A stretch of DNA of 64,000 nucleotides from Planctomycetaceae bacterium (GTDB taxonomy: Bacteria; Planctomycetota; Planctomycetia; Planctomycetales; Planctomycetaceae): the NCBI GenBank assembly GCA_020426505.1, contig JAGQPX010000138.1, positions 1-64,000 on the forward strand, read 5' to 3'. The position numbers were made by a program, and so were the translations under genes. This document shows, piece after piece, positions 17,167 to 26,494 of the stretch. The notes beneath the pieces are model-generated. The model searched no databases, was not told where the DNA came from, and saw only the letters and a program-made list of their open reading frames with translations. Positions within the stretch are counted from its first letter, which is position 1; the number at the start of each line of letters is the position of its first letter.

Positions 17167-20100
17167 ATGTCACACTTGGATTCGCTGCGTCATCTGTTGT
17201 TTGATGTCTCCTCACTCTGGCCGACCAACAACCGCACGAGCTCCCGACTTACGGGACGCCAACCTGTCGGGGAGAGGACCGCACTCGTCCAGCAATTGGA
17301 AGACCGGACGCTGCTCACCAATTATGTGGTCAACGCGGCTACGGATGACGCCGCCGATCTGGCCGGTGTTGCTGACGGTGTGATCAGTTTGCGAGAAGCG
17401 ATTATCGCTGCCAACACGAATGCTGCACACGGTGACGCACCCGCCGGGTCCGCTGCCGGCGACACCATCACATTCGACCCGGCCGTCTTTGGACCGGGTT
17501 TGATCCAGACAATCACGATTGGCAACGGTGAATACGGGATCACCGATGACCTTTCCATCAACGGTGGAGGACTCGGCATCACGATCGATGCGGTCAACGC
17601 CAGTCGTGTGTTCAACGTGAGCACGGCCCAAACGGTCAGTCTGTCGAGCCTCACGCTGACGCACGGCAACTCCTCAGGGGCCAACGGCGGTGCTGTTCTA
17701 TTGACTGGCGGAGGCACGACAAACCTCACATCACTCAACATCACAAGCAGTTCTGCAGGAACAGGATTTGGTGGTGGAGTGCACGTTGCTTTCTCCACAG
17801 CGAATCTGACGAACGTCAACCTCACCGGTAACACAGCCTCTGACGGTGGCGGGCTGAACAACGACGGCGGGACCGTCACGATCAACGGCGGCACCATCAG
17901 CGGGAACACGGCAACCGGTGGCGGCGTCGGAATTGGCAGCGGCGGCGGAGTCGGCAACTTCCTGACCGGCTCAATGACCATCAATGGTGCGACGATCACC
18001 GGCAATGACGCTCAAGGAAACTCCGCGAATCAAGGCGGAGGCGGCGTCTATTCGTTTGACGGGACTGTCAACATCACCGGTGGAACGATTTCCGGGAACA
18101 CGGCCAGCGGAACTTCCGGCAGCGGTGGCGGCATCTTCTCGGACCGAGCCGGCGTGATCGTGAGCGGAACGAACGTTTCCGGGAACATGGCGAATCGAGC
18201 GGGCGGTGGCATTGAAGTCATCAGCGGGTCCTTCTCGTTATCGAGCGTAACGCTCGGTGGCACAATGCCGGCTGACGGCAACATCGCAGGTCCCGCAGGC
18301 ACAGCCAATCCGGGGAATGGTGGCGGACTGCATGTCAGTGGTGCTGCGTCTGTCACGATCGACGCGGGCCGAGTGGAGAACAACAAGGCCGATCGCGAGG
18401 GGGGAGGACTCTGGAACTCATCGACTGGCGTGATGATTGTCACCAATGGAACCGTCATTAAGGACAACACGGCGTCAGGAGACGCGGCCGATGATGGCGG
18501 CGGTGGGATCTTCAACAACGGGGGTCGACTCGCCCTGACGCTCGGCGTCAACGTGCGTGACAACATCGCCGATGGAACGTCCGGCAGCGGCGGCGGAATC
18601 TTCTCGACGGGCGGAGTTGTCACGATTGATGCAGCCAGCATCAGTGGCAACAAGGCGAACCGTGCGGGCGGCGGCATCGAGGTCGTCACCGGAACGGTGA
18701 TCATTAAGGAATCCAGTCTCGGCGGTGTGAATCCCGATGAAGGCAACACCGCGGGCCCCCTCGGATCGGCAAGTCCCGGCAATGGGGGCGGCTTGCATGT
18801 CACGGGGTTGGCACGAGTCACCGTCGATAACAGTCAGGTGTTGAACAATGTCGCTGCATTGGAGGGGGGCGGATTATGGAACTCGTCGACCGGGACGATG
18901 ATCATCAGGAACGGCACCATGGTCTCCGACAACAAGGCCTCCGGCGCGGCGGCCCACGACGGCGGTGGCGGCATCTTCAACAATGGTGGTCGCCTTGCGA
19001 TTCTTGATGGAGTCACGATTCGGAACAACACGGCTGACGGTGCCGCTGGCAGCGGCGGCGGTATCCTGTCGCTGAGCGGTGCGGTGACGGTCGACGGCTC
19101 GACCATTCGAGGCAATGTCGCCAACCGAGCCGGCGGGGGTATTGAGGTCGTCGAAGGCACGGTCACATTGACCGGCAGTACGCTCGGCGGTCCCGCTCCG
19201 GTGCACGGGAACATCGCAGGCCCGGCCGGCTCAGCCTCGCCCGGCAATGGTGGTGGACTGCACGTCACTGGTGGGGCCGACGTCACCATTAAGGGCGGAA
19301 GTGTGAGCAACAACGTCGCAGCTCGCGAGGGTGGGGGGTTGTGGAACGCAGGCCCGGGTGCCCGCATGGTCATCCGCGACGGCGTTCAAATCAGCAACAA
19401 CACAGCCTCGGGTGCCATGTCTCACGATGGAGGTGGAGGTATCTTCAATAATGGCGGACGGCTCGCCATCCAGGGCGGTGTACACATTCGTAACAACGTC
19501 GCTGATGGATCATCCGGCAGCGGTGGTGGCATTTTCTCCATCCATGGTGGCGTGACGATCGACGGCTCAACAATCAGTGGCAACATGGCCAACCGGGCCG
19601 GTGGCGGAATCGAACTCGTTGACGGCATCGCCATTCTGACGAACACGACGCTGGGTGGCGGCACTCCCATGAGCGGCAATGTCGCAGGTCCCTCAGGAAC
19701 TGCGAACCCAGGCAATGGTGGGGGACTGCACGTCACTGGAACCGCTCGCACGATCGTCGATGGTGGCCTCATCTCAAATAACAAGGCATCACGCGAGGGG
19801 GGAGGGTTGTGGAATGCCGGTCCCGGCGCGGTCATGATCGTCCGTAAGGGCACGCTGATTCAGAACAACACCGCTTCCGGAGACGATGCGGATGACGGTG
19901 GTGGTGGCATCTTCAACAACGGAGGTCGCCTGAACATTCTCAATGGCGTGACCATCGACGGGAACAACGCTGACGGAACATCCGGCAGTGGCGGCGGCAT
20001 CTTCTCGATCGACGGAGCTGTCACTGTCAGCAACTCGACCATCTCTGCCAACAAGGCCAATCGCGCCGGCGGCGGAATTGAAGCCGTCGATGGATACGTT

Positions 20101-21042
20101 GGCTTGACCAACGTCACGCTCGGCGGCACCCTCGGTGCAGCTGGAAACGTCGCCGGTCCATTCGGATCGGCCAATCCGGGCAACGGTGGCGGACTGCATG
20201 TCACCGGCACAGCCCGCACCGTCATCGACGGTGGTCACATCCAGAACAATAAAGCCGCCCGCGAAGGTGGCGGGCTCTGGAACCAGAGTGGTGCAATCAT
20301 GACTCTCGACAGAGTCACGATCTCCGGCAATGTTGCCTCCGGCCATCAGACACACGATGGTGGTGGCGGAATCTTCAACAACGGTGGTCGCCTCGACATC
20401 CGCAATTCAACGATTAACCACAATCACGCTGACAACGCCAGCGGCAGCGGTGGCGGCATCTTTGATTTGGGCGGAATCACCACGATCACCAACAGCACGA
20501 TCTCCGGTAACACGACGACCGGTATCGGTGGCGGCATCGAGAATCAGGGTGACCTGTATATGGCCAACGTGACGATCACCGGAAACGTCGCCAACACTGA
20601 TGACGTCGGTCTGAACTTCGGCGGTGGACTCTCCAACACGGGGATTGCTCGTGCTCGTAACACAATCATCGCCGGAAACTTCTCCGGCACGGCCGCTCCG
20701 ATGCACAACGACATCGGCGGAGCTCTTGCCGCATCGGCCTTCAACCTCATCGGCGATGCGACCACAGCTGGCGGTCTTGTTGATGGTGTCAACGGCAACA
20801 TAGTGGGTGTGATGGGGGTCGGGACGCGTCCGATCAACACGATTCTCGTCACCGTCCTTGGTAACAACGGTGGACCAACCGCAACTCATGCTCTTGTGCC
20901 GGGAAGCGTTGCCATCGACAGCGGCAGTAACGCCCTTGCGCGAGACTTCAACGACGTGCCACTGACCCATGATCAGAGAGGGATGGGCTTCCCGAGAATC
21001 ATTGGAGGACGCGTCGACGTCGGTGCTTTTGAAATGAATTGA
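17167..21042 (+). CDS. CSLREA-type right-handed beta-helix surface protein with tandem modules
   Basis: 1291 residues from the chosen ATG; the longer frame upstream overlaps the sulfatase end. There is no classical signal peptide. The N-terminus has the LEDRTLLT motif, a variant of the LEPRxLLS sequence found near the start of many planctomycete surface proteins. The CSLREA-like region follows (GVISLREAIIAANTN). Then come Gly-rich beta-helix turns, and four to five tandem modules of 155-156 residues, each with GGGLHVTG, REGGGLWN, DGGGGIFNNGGRL, SGSGGGIFS and ANRAGGGIE. The C-terminus has the usual ending (HDQRGMGFPRIIGGRVDVGAFE). Probably exported and surface-associated, with polysaccharide-binding or adhesive function as a guess. 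Confidence 0.82.
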   Translation: MSHLDSLRHLLFDVSSLWPTNNRTSSRLTGRQPVGERTALVQQLEDRTLLTNYVVNAATDDAADLAGVADGVISLREAIIAANTNAAHGDAPAGSAAGDTITFDPAVFGPGLIQTITIGNGEYGITDDLSINGGGLGITIDAVNASRVFNVSTAQTVSLSSLTLTHGNSSGANGGAVLLTGGGTTNLTSLNITSSSAGTGFGGGVHVAFSTANLTNVNLTGNTASDGGGLNNDGGTVTINGGTISGNTATGGGVGIGSGGGVGNFLTGSMTINGATITGNDAQGNSANQGGGGVYSFDGTVNITGGTISGNTASGTSGSGGGIFSDRAGVIVSGTNVSGNMANRAGGGIEVISGSFSLSSVTLGGTMPADGNIAGPAGTANPGNGGGLHVSGAASVTIDAGRVENNKADREGGGLWNSSTGVMIVTNGTVIKDNTASGDAADDGGGGIFNNGGRLALTLGVNVRDNIADGTSGSGGGIFSTGGVVTIDAASISGNKANRAGGGIEVVTGTVIIKESSLGGVNPDEGNTAGPLGSASPGNGGGLHVTGLARVTVDNSQVLNNVAALEGGGLWNSSTGTMIIRNGTMVSDNKASGAAAHDGGGGIFNNGGRLAILDGVTIRNNTADGAAGSGGGILSLSGAVTVDGSTIRGNVANRAGGGIEVVEGTVTLTGSTLGGPAPVHGNIAGPAGSASPGNGGGLHVTGGADVTIKGGSVSNNVAAREGGGLWNAGPGARMVIRDGVQISNNTASGAMSHDGGGGIFNNGGRLAIQGGVHIRNNVADGSSGSGGGIFSIHGGVTIDGSTISGNMANRAGGGIELVDGIAILTNTTLGGGTPMSGNVAGPSGTANPGNGGGLHVTGTARTIVDGGLISNNKASREGGGLWNAGPGAVMIVRKGTLIQNNTASGDDADDGGGGIFNNGGRLNILNGVTIDGNNADGTSGSGGGIFSIDGAVTVSNSTISANKANRAGGGIEAVDGYVGLTNVTLGGTLGAAGNVAGPFGSANPGNGGGLHVTGTARTVIDGGHIQNNKAAREGGGLWNQSGAIMTLDRVTISGNVASGHQTHDGGGGIFNNGGRLDIRNSTINHNHADNASGSGGGIFDLGGITTITNSTISGNTTTGIGGGIENQGDLYMANVTITGNVANTDDVGLNFGGGLSNTGIARARNTIIAGNFSGTAAPMHNDIGGALAASAFNLIGDATTAGGLVDGVNGNIVGVMGVGTRPINTILVTVLGNNGGPTATHALVPGSVAIDSGSNALARDFNDVPLTHDQRGMGFPRIIGGRVDVGAFEMN
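18100..20520 (+). repeat. Tandem coding repeat, period 465-468 bp
   Basis: The GGGLHVxG codons recur at 18331, 18796, 19261, 19729 and 20197, spacings of 465, 465, 468 and 468 nt. Protein modules are well conserved while many synonymous bases differ, so the copies are not recent exact duplicates. Boundaries are approximate; partial copies flank the full ones. Confidence 0.85.
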
Positions 21043-21134
21043 GGCACCGACAGACAAGACGAGGAGTGCGATTCAAGAGAAGCGGAGAATCCCACCGCGT
21101 CTTGCACCCTCTTTCTACGCGACTTCCCAAGCAT

Positions 21135-22274
21135 TCACTGGCCCGTGAACCTTTCCTCGCTGGTCTTGACCCCCTGTTCGTTCCAGGTCAACGAGGTCCC
21201 GACCTGACGATCTTCTGAGTATTGAGCTTCGGATTTGGGTTGCCCGTTTTCGTGCCACTCAATCCAGAATCCGTCTCGCATGCCGTTCTTCCAGCTACGC
21301 TGGGCCGTCAATTCCAACTCTCCTGTGAAGTCGACGAAGATGCCGTCAACTTCTTTCCCTTGAGCGTCGTAGATGCCTTCCGCGAGAAGGACGCCGTTTT
21401 CTGCGTAGTAGCTCAACCGCCCCTTGGAAACACCGTTCGCGAATTCCGTCTCGGCATACTTCTCGCCACTGGGATACCACCATTCCCATTTGCCGTCTTT
21501 ATTTCCGCTGACAAAGGCACCCGTCGTGTTGAGGGTGCCGTCGTCGAACTTCCAGACCCAATCGCCATGCGGCTCGCCCTGGAGGAAGCTGCGTTGAGAT
21601 GTCACAACGAGTTCTGCCCCCAGGAACTCAAGGAACGTGCCGGTCCACGGCTCGCCATTTCGATACTCGCCGGTCGACACGAGGTCACCATTTTCTGACC
21701 AATGGCTCTCCGTTTTGACCATCGTCCCATGATCGAAATTGGACTCGGCAAACTTCTGGCCATTGGGGTAATACCACGTCCACAGGCCATTCTTGTTGCC
21801 GTCCACGAACTCCCCTTCGATGTTGACTGAACCGTCCTCATGCCACCATTGCCATTCACCGTGAGCATTCCCATCCTTGTATCGCCTGAGTGAGGTCACC
21901 TGGAGACTTCCGGTGAAATCGACGAACGACCCGTTGAACTCCTTGCCGTCCCTGTACTCACCCGTGGTAACGACTTCGCCAGTCCGGGAGAGGTGTCGTT
22001 CGGTTCCGACGGGCGTGCCCATGTCATACGTCAGGTGTGCGAACTCTTCCCCGGTGTCATACCACCATGTCCAGAGTCCATCTCGTACATCGTCGACGAG
22101 TTTGCCCTCGGAGAGCTTCTGGCCGTTCTCATGCAGGAACGTTTTGGTCCGCACGACCGGCTCGGATGATCCGTTTTCCTGTTGAGCAGAAGCAGATCGC
22201 AAACTCAATTGCCCCAATACGAACCCGGCCATACACACTGCGATGATCCGGGGGACGTTCCAGTTCCTCAGCAT
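21135..22274 (-). CDS. Secreted MORN-type repeat protein
   Basis: 379 residues from the ATG just before the signal peptide (IIAVCMAGFVLGQLSLRSASA); a longer frame to 22427 is not supported. The mature part is made of repeated aromatic beta-hairpins of the MORN_2 (antitoxin-component YwqK-like) type: GLWTWWYDTGEE, GEWQWWHEDGS, GLWTWYYPNGQ, GDWVWKFDDGT, GKWEWWYPSGE and GFWIEWHENGQ. They are organised in about three 100-residue super-repeats, each ending in FVDFTGxL or a close variant. No enzyme motif is present. An envelope scaffold is likely; partner unknown. Confidence 0.78.
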   Translation of the reverse strand: MLRNWNVPRIIAVCMAGFVLGQLSLRSASAQQENGSSEPVVRTKTFLHENGQKLSEGKLVDDVRDGLWTWWYDTGEEFAHLTYDMGTPVGTERHLSRTGEVVTTGEYRDGKEFNGSFVDFTGSLQVTSLRRYKDGNAHGEWQWWHEDGSVNIEGEFVDGNKNGLWTWYYPNGQKFAESNFDHGTMVKTESHWSENGDLVSTGEYRNGEPWTGTFLEFLGAELVVTSQRSFLQGEPHGDWVWKFDDGTLNTTGAFVSGNKDGKWEWWYPSGEKYAETEFANGVSKGRLSYYAENGVLLAEGIYDAQGKEVDGIFVDFTGELELTAQRSWKNGMRDGFWIEWHENGQPKSEAQYSEDRQVGTSLTWNEQGVKTSEERFTGQ

Positions 22275-22552
22275 GTCTGATGCTCCTGCACAATGGGAAT
22301 GGAGGTGAGTCGAGCGAGACGGTTCCTGCGGATACCACGTCACGTCAACCACGACAACGCACGTCCTTGGCCGATCTTCGCTTCCGTCTCGCGATTTCCG
22401 CAATCTCAGCGGCAATGCAGTAACCACGTAATCCGTAGAATCTCATTGCCAGAATTGTACGTTTGGTCACGCATGTTGTCACGAATACCGAATCGTTTGA
22501 CGTCTCCTGCACCTGTCTTACAATGATTTGTTTCCCCCGACGGGAGGAATAC

Positions 22553-23449
22553 GTGGACGAAGCCGTTCGCAAGGCAGATGTATTGGTCGAGGCTCTGGGC
22601 TGGATTCGCCAGTTTCGCGATCGGTACGTCGTGATCAAGTTGGGGGGGAGTGCACTTGAGGATCCTGAGTCGGTGCGGGCATGCCTCACAGACGTGATCT
22701 TCATGGAGACAGTGGGGATGCGGCCGATCCTCGTGCATGGTGGCGGGAAATCCATCAGTCGGGCAATGCAGACTGCGGGAATCGAACCCAGGTTCGTCGA
22801 GGGACGCCGCTATACGGACGATGCCACGCTCGACATTGTCTCACGCGTGCTTGCCGAGGATATTTGCGAATCTCTTGTTGACGAGATTCAAACGCAAGGC
22901 GGTCGTGCCGTCGGGTTGAACTTCCGCACCCAAAACGTGCTCATCGGAGAACGGCTGACGCTCGACGGAGAGAATGGCGAACCTGTCGACTTGGGACGTG
23001 TCGGTCATGTTGTCGACATTCAGCGAGACGTATTAGCCGCTGCTTGTCGAACGGACACCGTTCCCGTGATTCCCTCGATCGCCGTTGACCGCGAAGGGGG
23101 ACTCCTCAACGTCAATGCTGACACCGCCGCCGCCGCCATTGCAAGACTGCTCAATGCCGAGAAACTCGTCTTTCTCTCAGATGTCGCTGGGATCTTTCTC
23201 GACCGGGAGGATGAATCGACGCTGCAACGGCATCTCACGGCGAGGCGCTGCCGCGAGCTCATCGCGGACGGCACGATCGACACGGGCATGATCCCGAAAG
23301 TCGAAGCGGGTATCGAAGCTCTCGAAGCGGGCGTCCGCAAAGTCCACATGGTCGACGCCCGCTTTCCCCACTCGCTCCTGCTGGAGATCTACTCGGACGA
23401 AGGCATTGGGACCGAGATCATCAAATTACGACCATCTGCCATCAACTAA
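22553..23449 (+). CDS. argB: Acetylglutamate kinase
   Basis: 298 residues. It phosphorylates N-acetylglutamate, the second step of arginine synthesis, in the cytoplasm. The start is a GTG five bases after GGGAGG (22542-22547), in preference to a TTG 90 nt upstream. Amino-acid kinase motifs are present: VIKLGGSAL near residue 24 for nucleotide binding, HGGGKSIS near 65 for the substrate, and the C-terminal GMIPKVEAGIEAL. Length is normal for ArgB. It opens a plus-strand run with argD (16 nt later) and argF, so the three are probably one operon. No ARG-type operator was identified upstream. Confidence 0.96.
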   Translation: MDEAVRKADVLVEALGWIRQFRDRYVVIKLGGSALEDPESVRACLTDVIFMETVGMRPILVHGGGKSISRAMQTAGIEPRFVEGRRYTDDATLDIVSRVLAEDICESLVDEIQTQGGRAVGLNFRTQNVLIGERLTLDGENGEPVDLGRVGHVVDIQRDVLAAACRTDTVPVIPSIAVDREGGLLNVNADTAAAAIARLLNAEKLVFLSDVAGIFLDREDESTLQRHLTARRCRELIADGTIDTGMIPKVEAGIEALEAGVRKVHMVDARFPHSLLLEIYSDEGIGTEIIKLRPSAIN

Positions 23450-23465
23450 AGGCCAACAGTCAATC

Positions 23466-24671
23466 ATGTCCACCGCCACTTCATCATCCCAGGCAACGAT
23501 CGCCCAGTTCGAGAAGTACGTGATTCCTAACTATGGGCGCTACCCGATCAGCCTTGTGCGGGGTGAGGGGACGTCCGTCTGGGATGCGGAGGGGAACCGC
23601 TATCTCGATCTGTTTCCCGGATGGGGCTGCAACATCCTTGGTTACTCACCTCCGCGTGTTGTGCGAGCGTTACAGGAGCAAGCCGCCAATCTCATTCATG
23701 TGCCCAATACGTGGTACATGGAACCACAGGGCCAGTTTGCTGAGGCTCTTTGTACGCGAGGGTTTGGCAAGGCATTCTTCTGCAACAGTGGAGCCGAGGC
23801 GATCGAAGGGGCTATCAAGCTCGCGCGACTGCACACGCCTCCTGAGAAGTACAAGATCATCACCTTCGAGAACGGCTTTCACGGCCGTACGTTGGCAGCC
23901 GTCACCGCGACGGCCCAGCCCAAGTATCACGACGGCCTCGGACCGCTTGTCGCCGGGTTCCAGTACGCACCGACGAACGACCTCGATGCCGTTCGCGCAT
24001 TGGTTGACGACGAGACGTGCGGCATCCTGATCGAACCGGTCCAGGGCGAAGGAGGCGTCAACCTGCCGGACGACGGTTTTCTGCAGGGCCTGCGAGAGAT
24101 TGCTGACGAACATGACCTCTTACTCATCTTCGACGAAGTCCAGACCGGCATGGGCCGCACGGGTACTTGGTTCGGCTATCAACAATGGAACGTGCAACCG
24201 GACATCATGACGCTGGCCAAAGGTCTCGCAGGCGGTGTGGCGGCAGGAGCCATCATCGCGACCGATGAAGTCGCTCCCAGCCTGCGACCCGGCATGCATG
24301 CGAGTACGTTCGGCGGCAACCCGCTGGCGTGTGCTGCCGGCGTCGCAACAGTCGAGACAATCGAGGAGGACGGTCTGCTGGAGAACTGCCAGCAGATGTC
24401 CGACCTGTTCCGCTCTCGCTTCGAGGCACTGCAGGCGGAACTTCCAATCATCGAAGAAGTCCGTGTGAAAGGGCTCATGGTTGGCGTTGATCTCACGATC
24501 CCCTCGACCCCAGCCGTCGGAAAGTGCATGGAAAATGGGTTGCTCATCAACGCCACGCACAACACCGTCGTGCGTTTGTTGCCGCCGCTGAACGTCACTG
24601 CCGCGGAGGTTGAGGAAGGATGTGACATCATCGCCAAGGTCCTGCGTGAGATGGCCGAGGAGGTGGAATGA
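23466..24671 (+). CDS. argD: Acetylornithine aminotransferase
   Basis: 401 residues. A class III PLP-dependent transaminase converting N-acetylglutamate semialdehyde to N-acetylornithine. Visible motifs are FCNSGAEAIEGAIKLAR, FHGRTLAAVTAT, ILIEPVQGEGG, FDEVQTGMGRTG and the Schiff-base lysine in TLAKGLAGG. The ATG is chosen over an in-frame TTG that lies inside argB. It sits between argB and argF, and its stop overlaps the argF start by ATGA. ArgD enzymes often also serve lysine synthesis, which cannot be decided here. Confidence 0.96.
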   Translation: MSTATSSSQATIAQFEKYVIPNYGRYPISLVRGEGTSVWDAEGNRYLDLFPGWGCNILGYSPPRVVRALQEQAANLIHVPNTWYMEPQGQFAEALCTRGFGKAFFCNSGAEAIEGAIKLARLHTPPEKYKIITFENGFHGRTLAAVTATAQPKYHDGLGPLVAGFQYAPTNDLDAVRALVDDETCGILIEPVQGEGGVNLPDDGFLQGLREIADEHDLLLIFDEVQTGMGRTGTWFGYQQWNVQPDIMTLAKGLAGGVAAGAIIATDEVAPSLRPGMHASTFGGNPLACAAGVATVETIEEDGLLENCQQMSDLFRSRFEALQAELPIIEEVRVKGLMVGVDLTIPSTPAVGKCMENGLLINATHNTVVRLLPPLNVTAAEVEEGCDIIAKVLREMAEEVE

Positions 24672-25588
24672 TGCAGCACTTGCTTACCCTTCGTGATCTC
24701 ACTCCCTCTCAGGTCAACGAGATACTCATCCATGCCACGGAATTGAAGGCGAGGCTCCGTGCGGGCGATCGTGCTCCACTCCTTCCCGGTCGCGTGCTGA
24801 CACAGGTCTTCGAAAAGCCATCGCTGCGCACCCGCGTGAGCTTTGAATCCGCGATTGGTCAATTGGGCGGATACGGAATCTTTCTGACCGGTAAGGAAGC
24901 GGGTCTTGAGGGCCGTGAATCCAATGCAGACGTTGCCCGTGTCCTTGGCGGCTACTCGGATGTGATCGCCCTCCGTACGTTTTCGCAGGAGTTGATCGAA
25001 CTGTTCGCAGCCGAGTCGGGTTGTCATGTGATCAACGCGCTGTCGGACGCCTCGCATCCATGCCAGGCATTAACTGACATTCTCACGATGCGTGAAGCCT
25101 TCGGCGATGTGACCGGTCGCACGCTGACCTACGTCGGTGACGGCAACAACGTGGCCGTGTCCTTGGCGACCATCTGTGCCCAACTCGATATCACATTCGT
25201 GATCGCATCACCGGATGGCTATCAGCTTGATGAATCGCTCCTTGAGGATCTTCGCCGTGAGTATCCCGGAGCCCGTCTGTCGCAATCCGCCGATCCGCAT
25301 GCAGCGGTGAAAGAGGCTGACGTCATCTACACTGATGTCTGGGCCAGCATGGGGCAGGAGTCGGAAAAGTCCGCCCGCGAGAAGATCTTCGCCGATTACC
25401 AATGCAATGCGGCATTGATGTCCTCCGCACCCAAACAGGCAAAGTTCCTGCACTGCCTCCCGGCCCGCCGTGGCCTCGAAGTCACCGATGAAGTCATTGA
25501 CGGACCACAATCTCTCGCGTTCCCTCAGGCCGAGAACCGCATGCACCTCGCCAAAGGGGTCTTGGCATGGTTGCTTGACGCGAGCTAA
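24668..25588 (+). CDS. argF: Ornithine carbamoyltransferase
   Basis: 306 residues. It transfers carbamoyl phosphate to ornithine to make citrulline. Motifs: EKPSLRTRVSFE (a Ser-Leu variant of the usual STRTR phosphate loop), HPCQALTD for substrate binding, and HCLPARRG near the C-terminus. The Leu in SLRTR is common in ArgF of diverse phyla. Overlap of four bases with argD supports co-translation. The next gene, rph, starts 30 nt downstream and may be on the same transcript. Confidence 0.95.
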   Translation: MMQHLLTLRDLTPSQVNEILIHATELKARLRAGDRAPLLPGRVLTQVFEKPSLRTRVSFESAIGQLGGYGIFLTGKEAGLEGRESNADVARVLGGYSDVIALRTFSQELIELFAAESGCHVINALSDASHPCQALTDILTMREAFGDVTGRTLTYVGDGNNVAVSLATICAQLDITFVIASPDGYQLDESLLEDLRREYPGARLSQSADPHAAVKEADVIYTDVWASMGQESEKSAREKIFADYQCNAALMSSAPKQAKFLHCLPARRGLEVTDEVIDGPQSLAFPQAENRMHLAKGVLAWLLDAS

Positions 25589-25618
25589 TCAAACATCAAT
25601 AAAAGGTTGAATCCACGA

Positions 25619-26368
25619 ATGACCGTTCGCCACGATGGACGACAACCCGACGAACTTCGTCCGATCTCGGTCGAACGGCCCTTTCGGAGTGCGGCTCCCG
25701 GGAGCGTGCTGATCGCTGCGGGAGGAACAGCTATCCTTTGTACCGCGAGCATTGATGAAGAGATTCCCCCCTGGAAAAAGGACGTCGAGAACCCTTCCGG
25801 CTGGGTGACTGCCGAGTACAACATGCTTCCGGGAAGCACGTCGCCCCGCAAACGCCGCGACCGAAGCGGCAAGATTGACGGACGATCGACGGAGATCCAG
25901 AGGCTCATCGGCCGCAGCCTCCGTTCGGTTGTCGACATGGCTGCGTTAGGACCGCGCACTATCAACGTCGACTGTGATGTCCTCGAAGCCGACGGTGGAA
26001 CACGGACGCTGTCGATCACAGGTGGCTTCATCGCCCTTGTGGACGCGGTTGCCGCAATCGAGGGATTAAATGGGCAGGCCAAAAGAGTGTTCACCGCAAG
26101 CGTCGCTGCCGTCAGCGTCGGCATGTTCGACCGGCAGATTCTGCTGGACCTCAACTATCACGAGGACAGCCGGGCGGATGTTGACATGAATGTCGTGATG
26201 ACGGGCAGCGGACAATTCGTCGAGGTCCAGGGAACGGCTGAAGGGCAAACGTTCAGCCGTCAGGAGTTAGATCAACAACTGGCCGTCGCGGAAGCAGGCA
26301 TTGCCGGGCTGACGGCCATTCAGCGGGAGATTCTCGGCGAGAAATGGCCTCTGGACTCACTCGGCTAA
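25619..26368 (+). CDS. rph: Ribonuclease PH
   Basis: 249 residues. A phosphorolytic 3'-5' exoribonuclease that trims tRNA and other RNA 3' ends. Characteristic segments are RPFRSAAPGSVLIAAGGTAI (variable RNA-binding loop), EYNMLPGSTSPRKRRD, IDGRSTEIQRLIGRSLRSVVD (catalytic and phosphate region), DCDVLEADGGTRTLSITGG and ADVDMNVVMTGSG. The ATG at 25619 is chosen over a TTG four codons earlier. Length matches the family. Its position behind the arginine genes has no obvious functional logic. Confidence 0.95.
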   Translation: MTVRHDGRQPDELRPISVERPFRSAAPGSVLIAAGGTAILCTASIDEEIPPWKKDVENPSGWVTAEYNMLPGSTSPRKRRDRSGKIDGRSTEIQRLIGRSLRSVVDMAALGPRTINVDCDVLEADGGTRTLSITGGFIALVDAVAAIEGLNGQAKRVFTASVAAVSVGMFDRQILLDLNYHEDSRADVDMNVVMTGSGQFVEVQGTAEGQTFSRQELDQQLAVAEAGIAGLTAIQREILGEKWPLDSLG

Positions 26369-26494
26369 TTCTGCTAGAAACCCCGCCCCTCCCTCTGAGA
26401 CACACGTCTCAAACAATCCCGTATCGACAATTCATCAAGACCCCGACTGGCAATTGCCGGAACAAGGTCCGCGCGTTTCGCGAAGGAGTGTGAG

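Noticed and set aside
18100..20520. Considered as a CRISPR-like or satellite array because of regular spacing
   Set aside because: Units are 465-468 bp, in frame and translated as conserved protein modules.
22275..22552. Search for an arginine-repressor operator upstream of argB
   Set aside because: No clear paired ARG-box-like palindromes could be recognised by eye.
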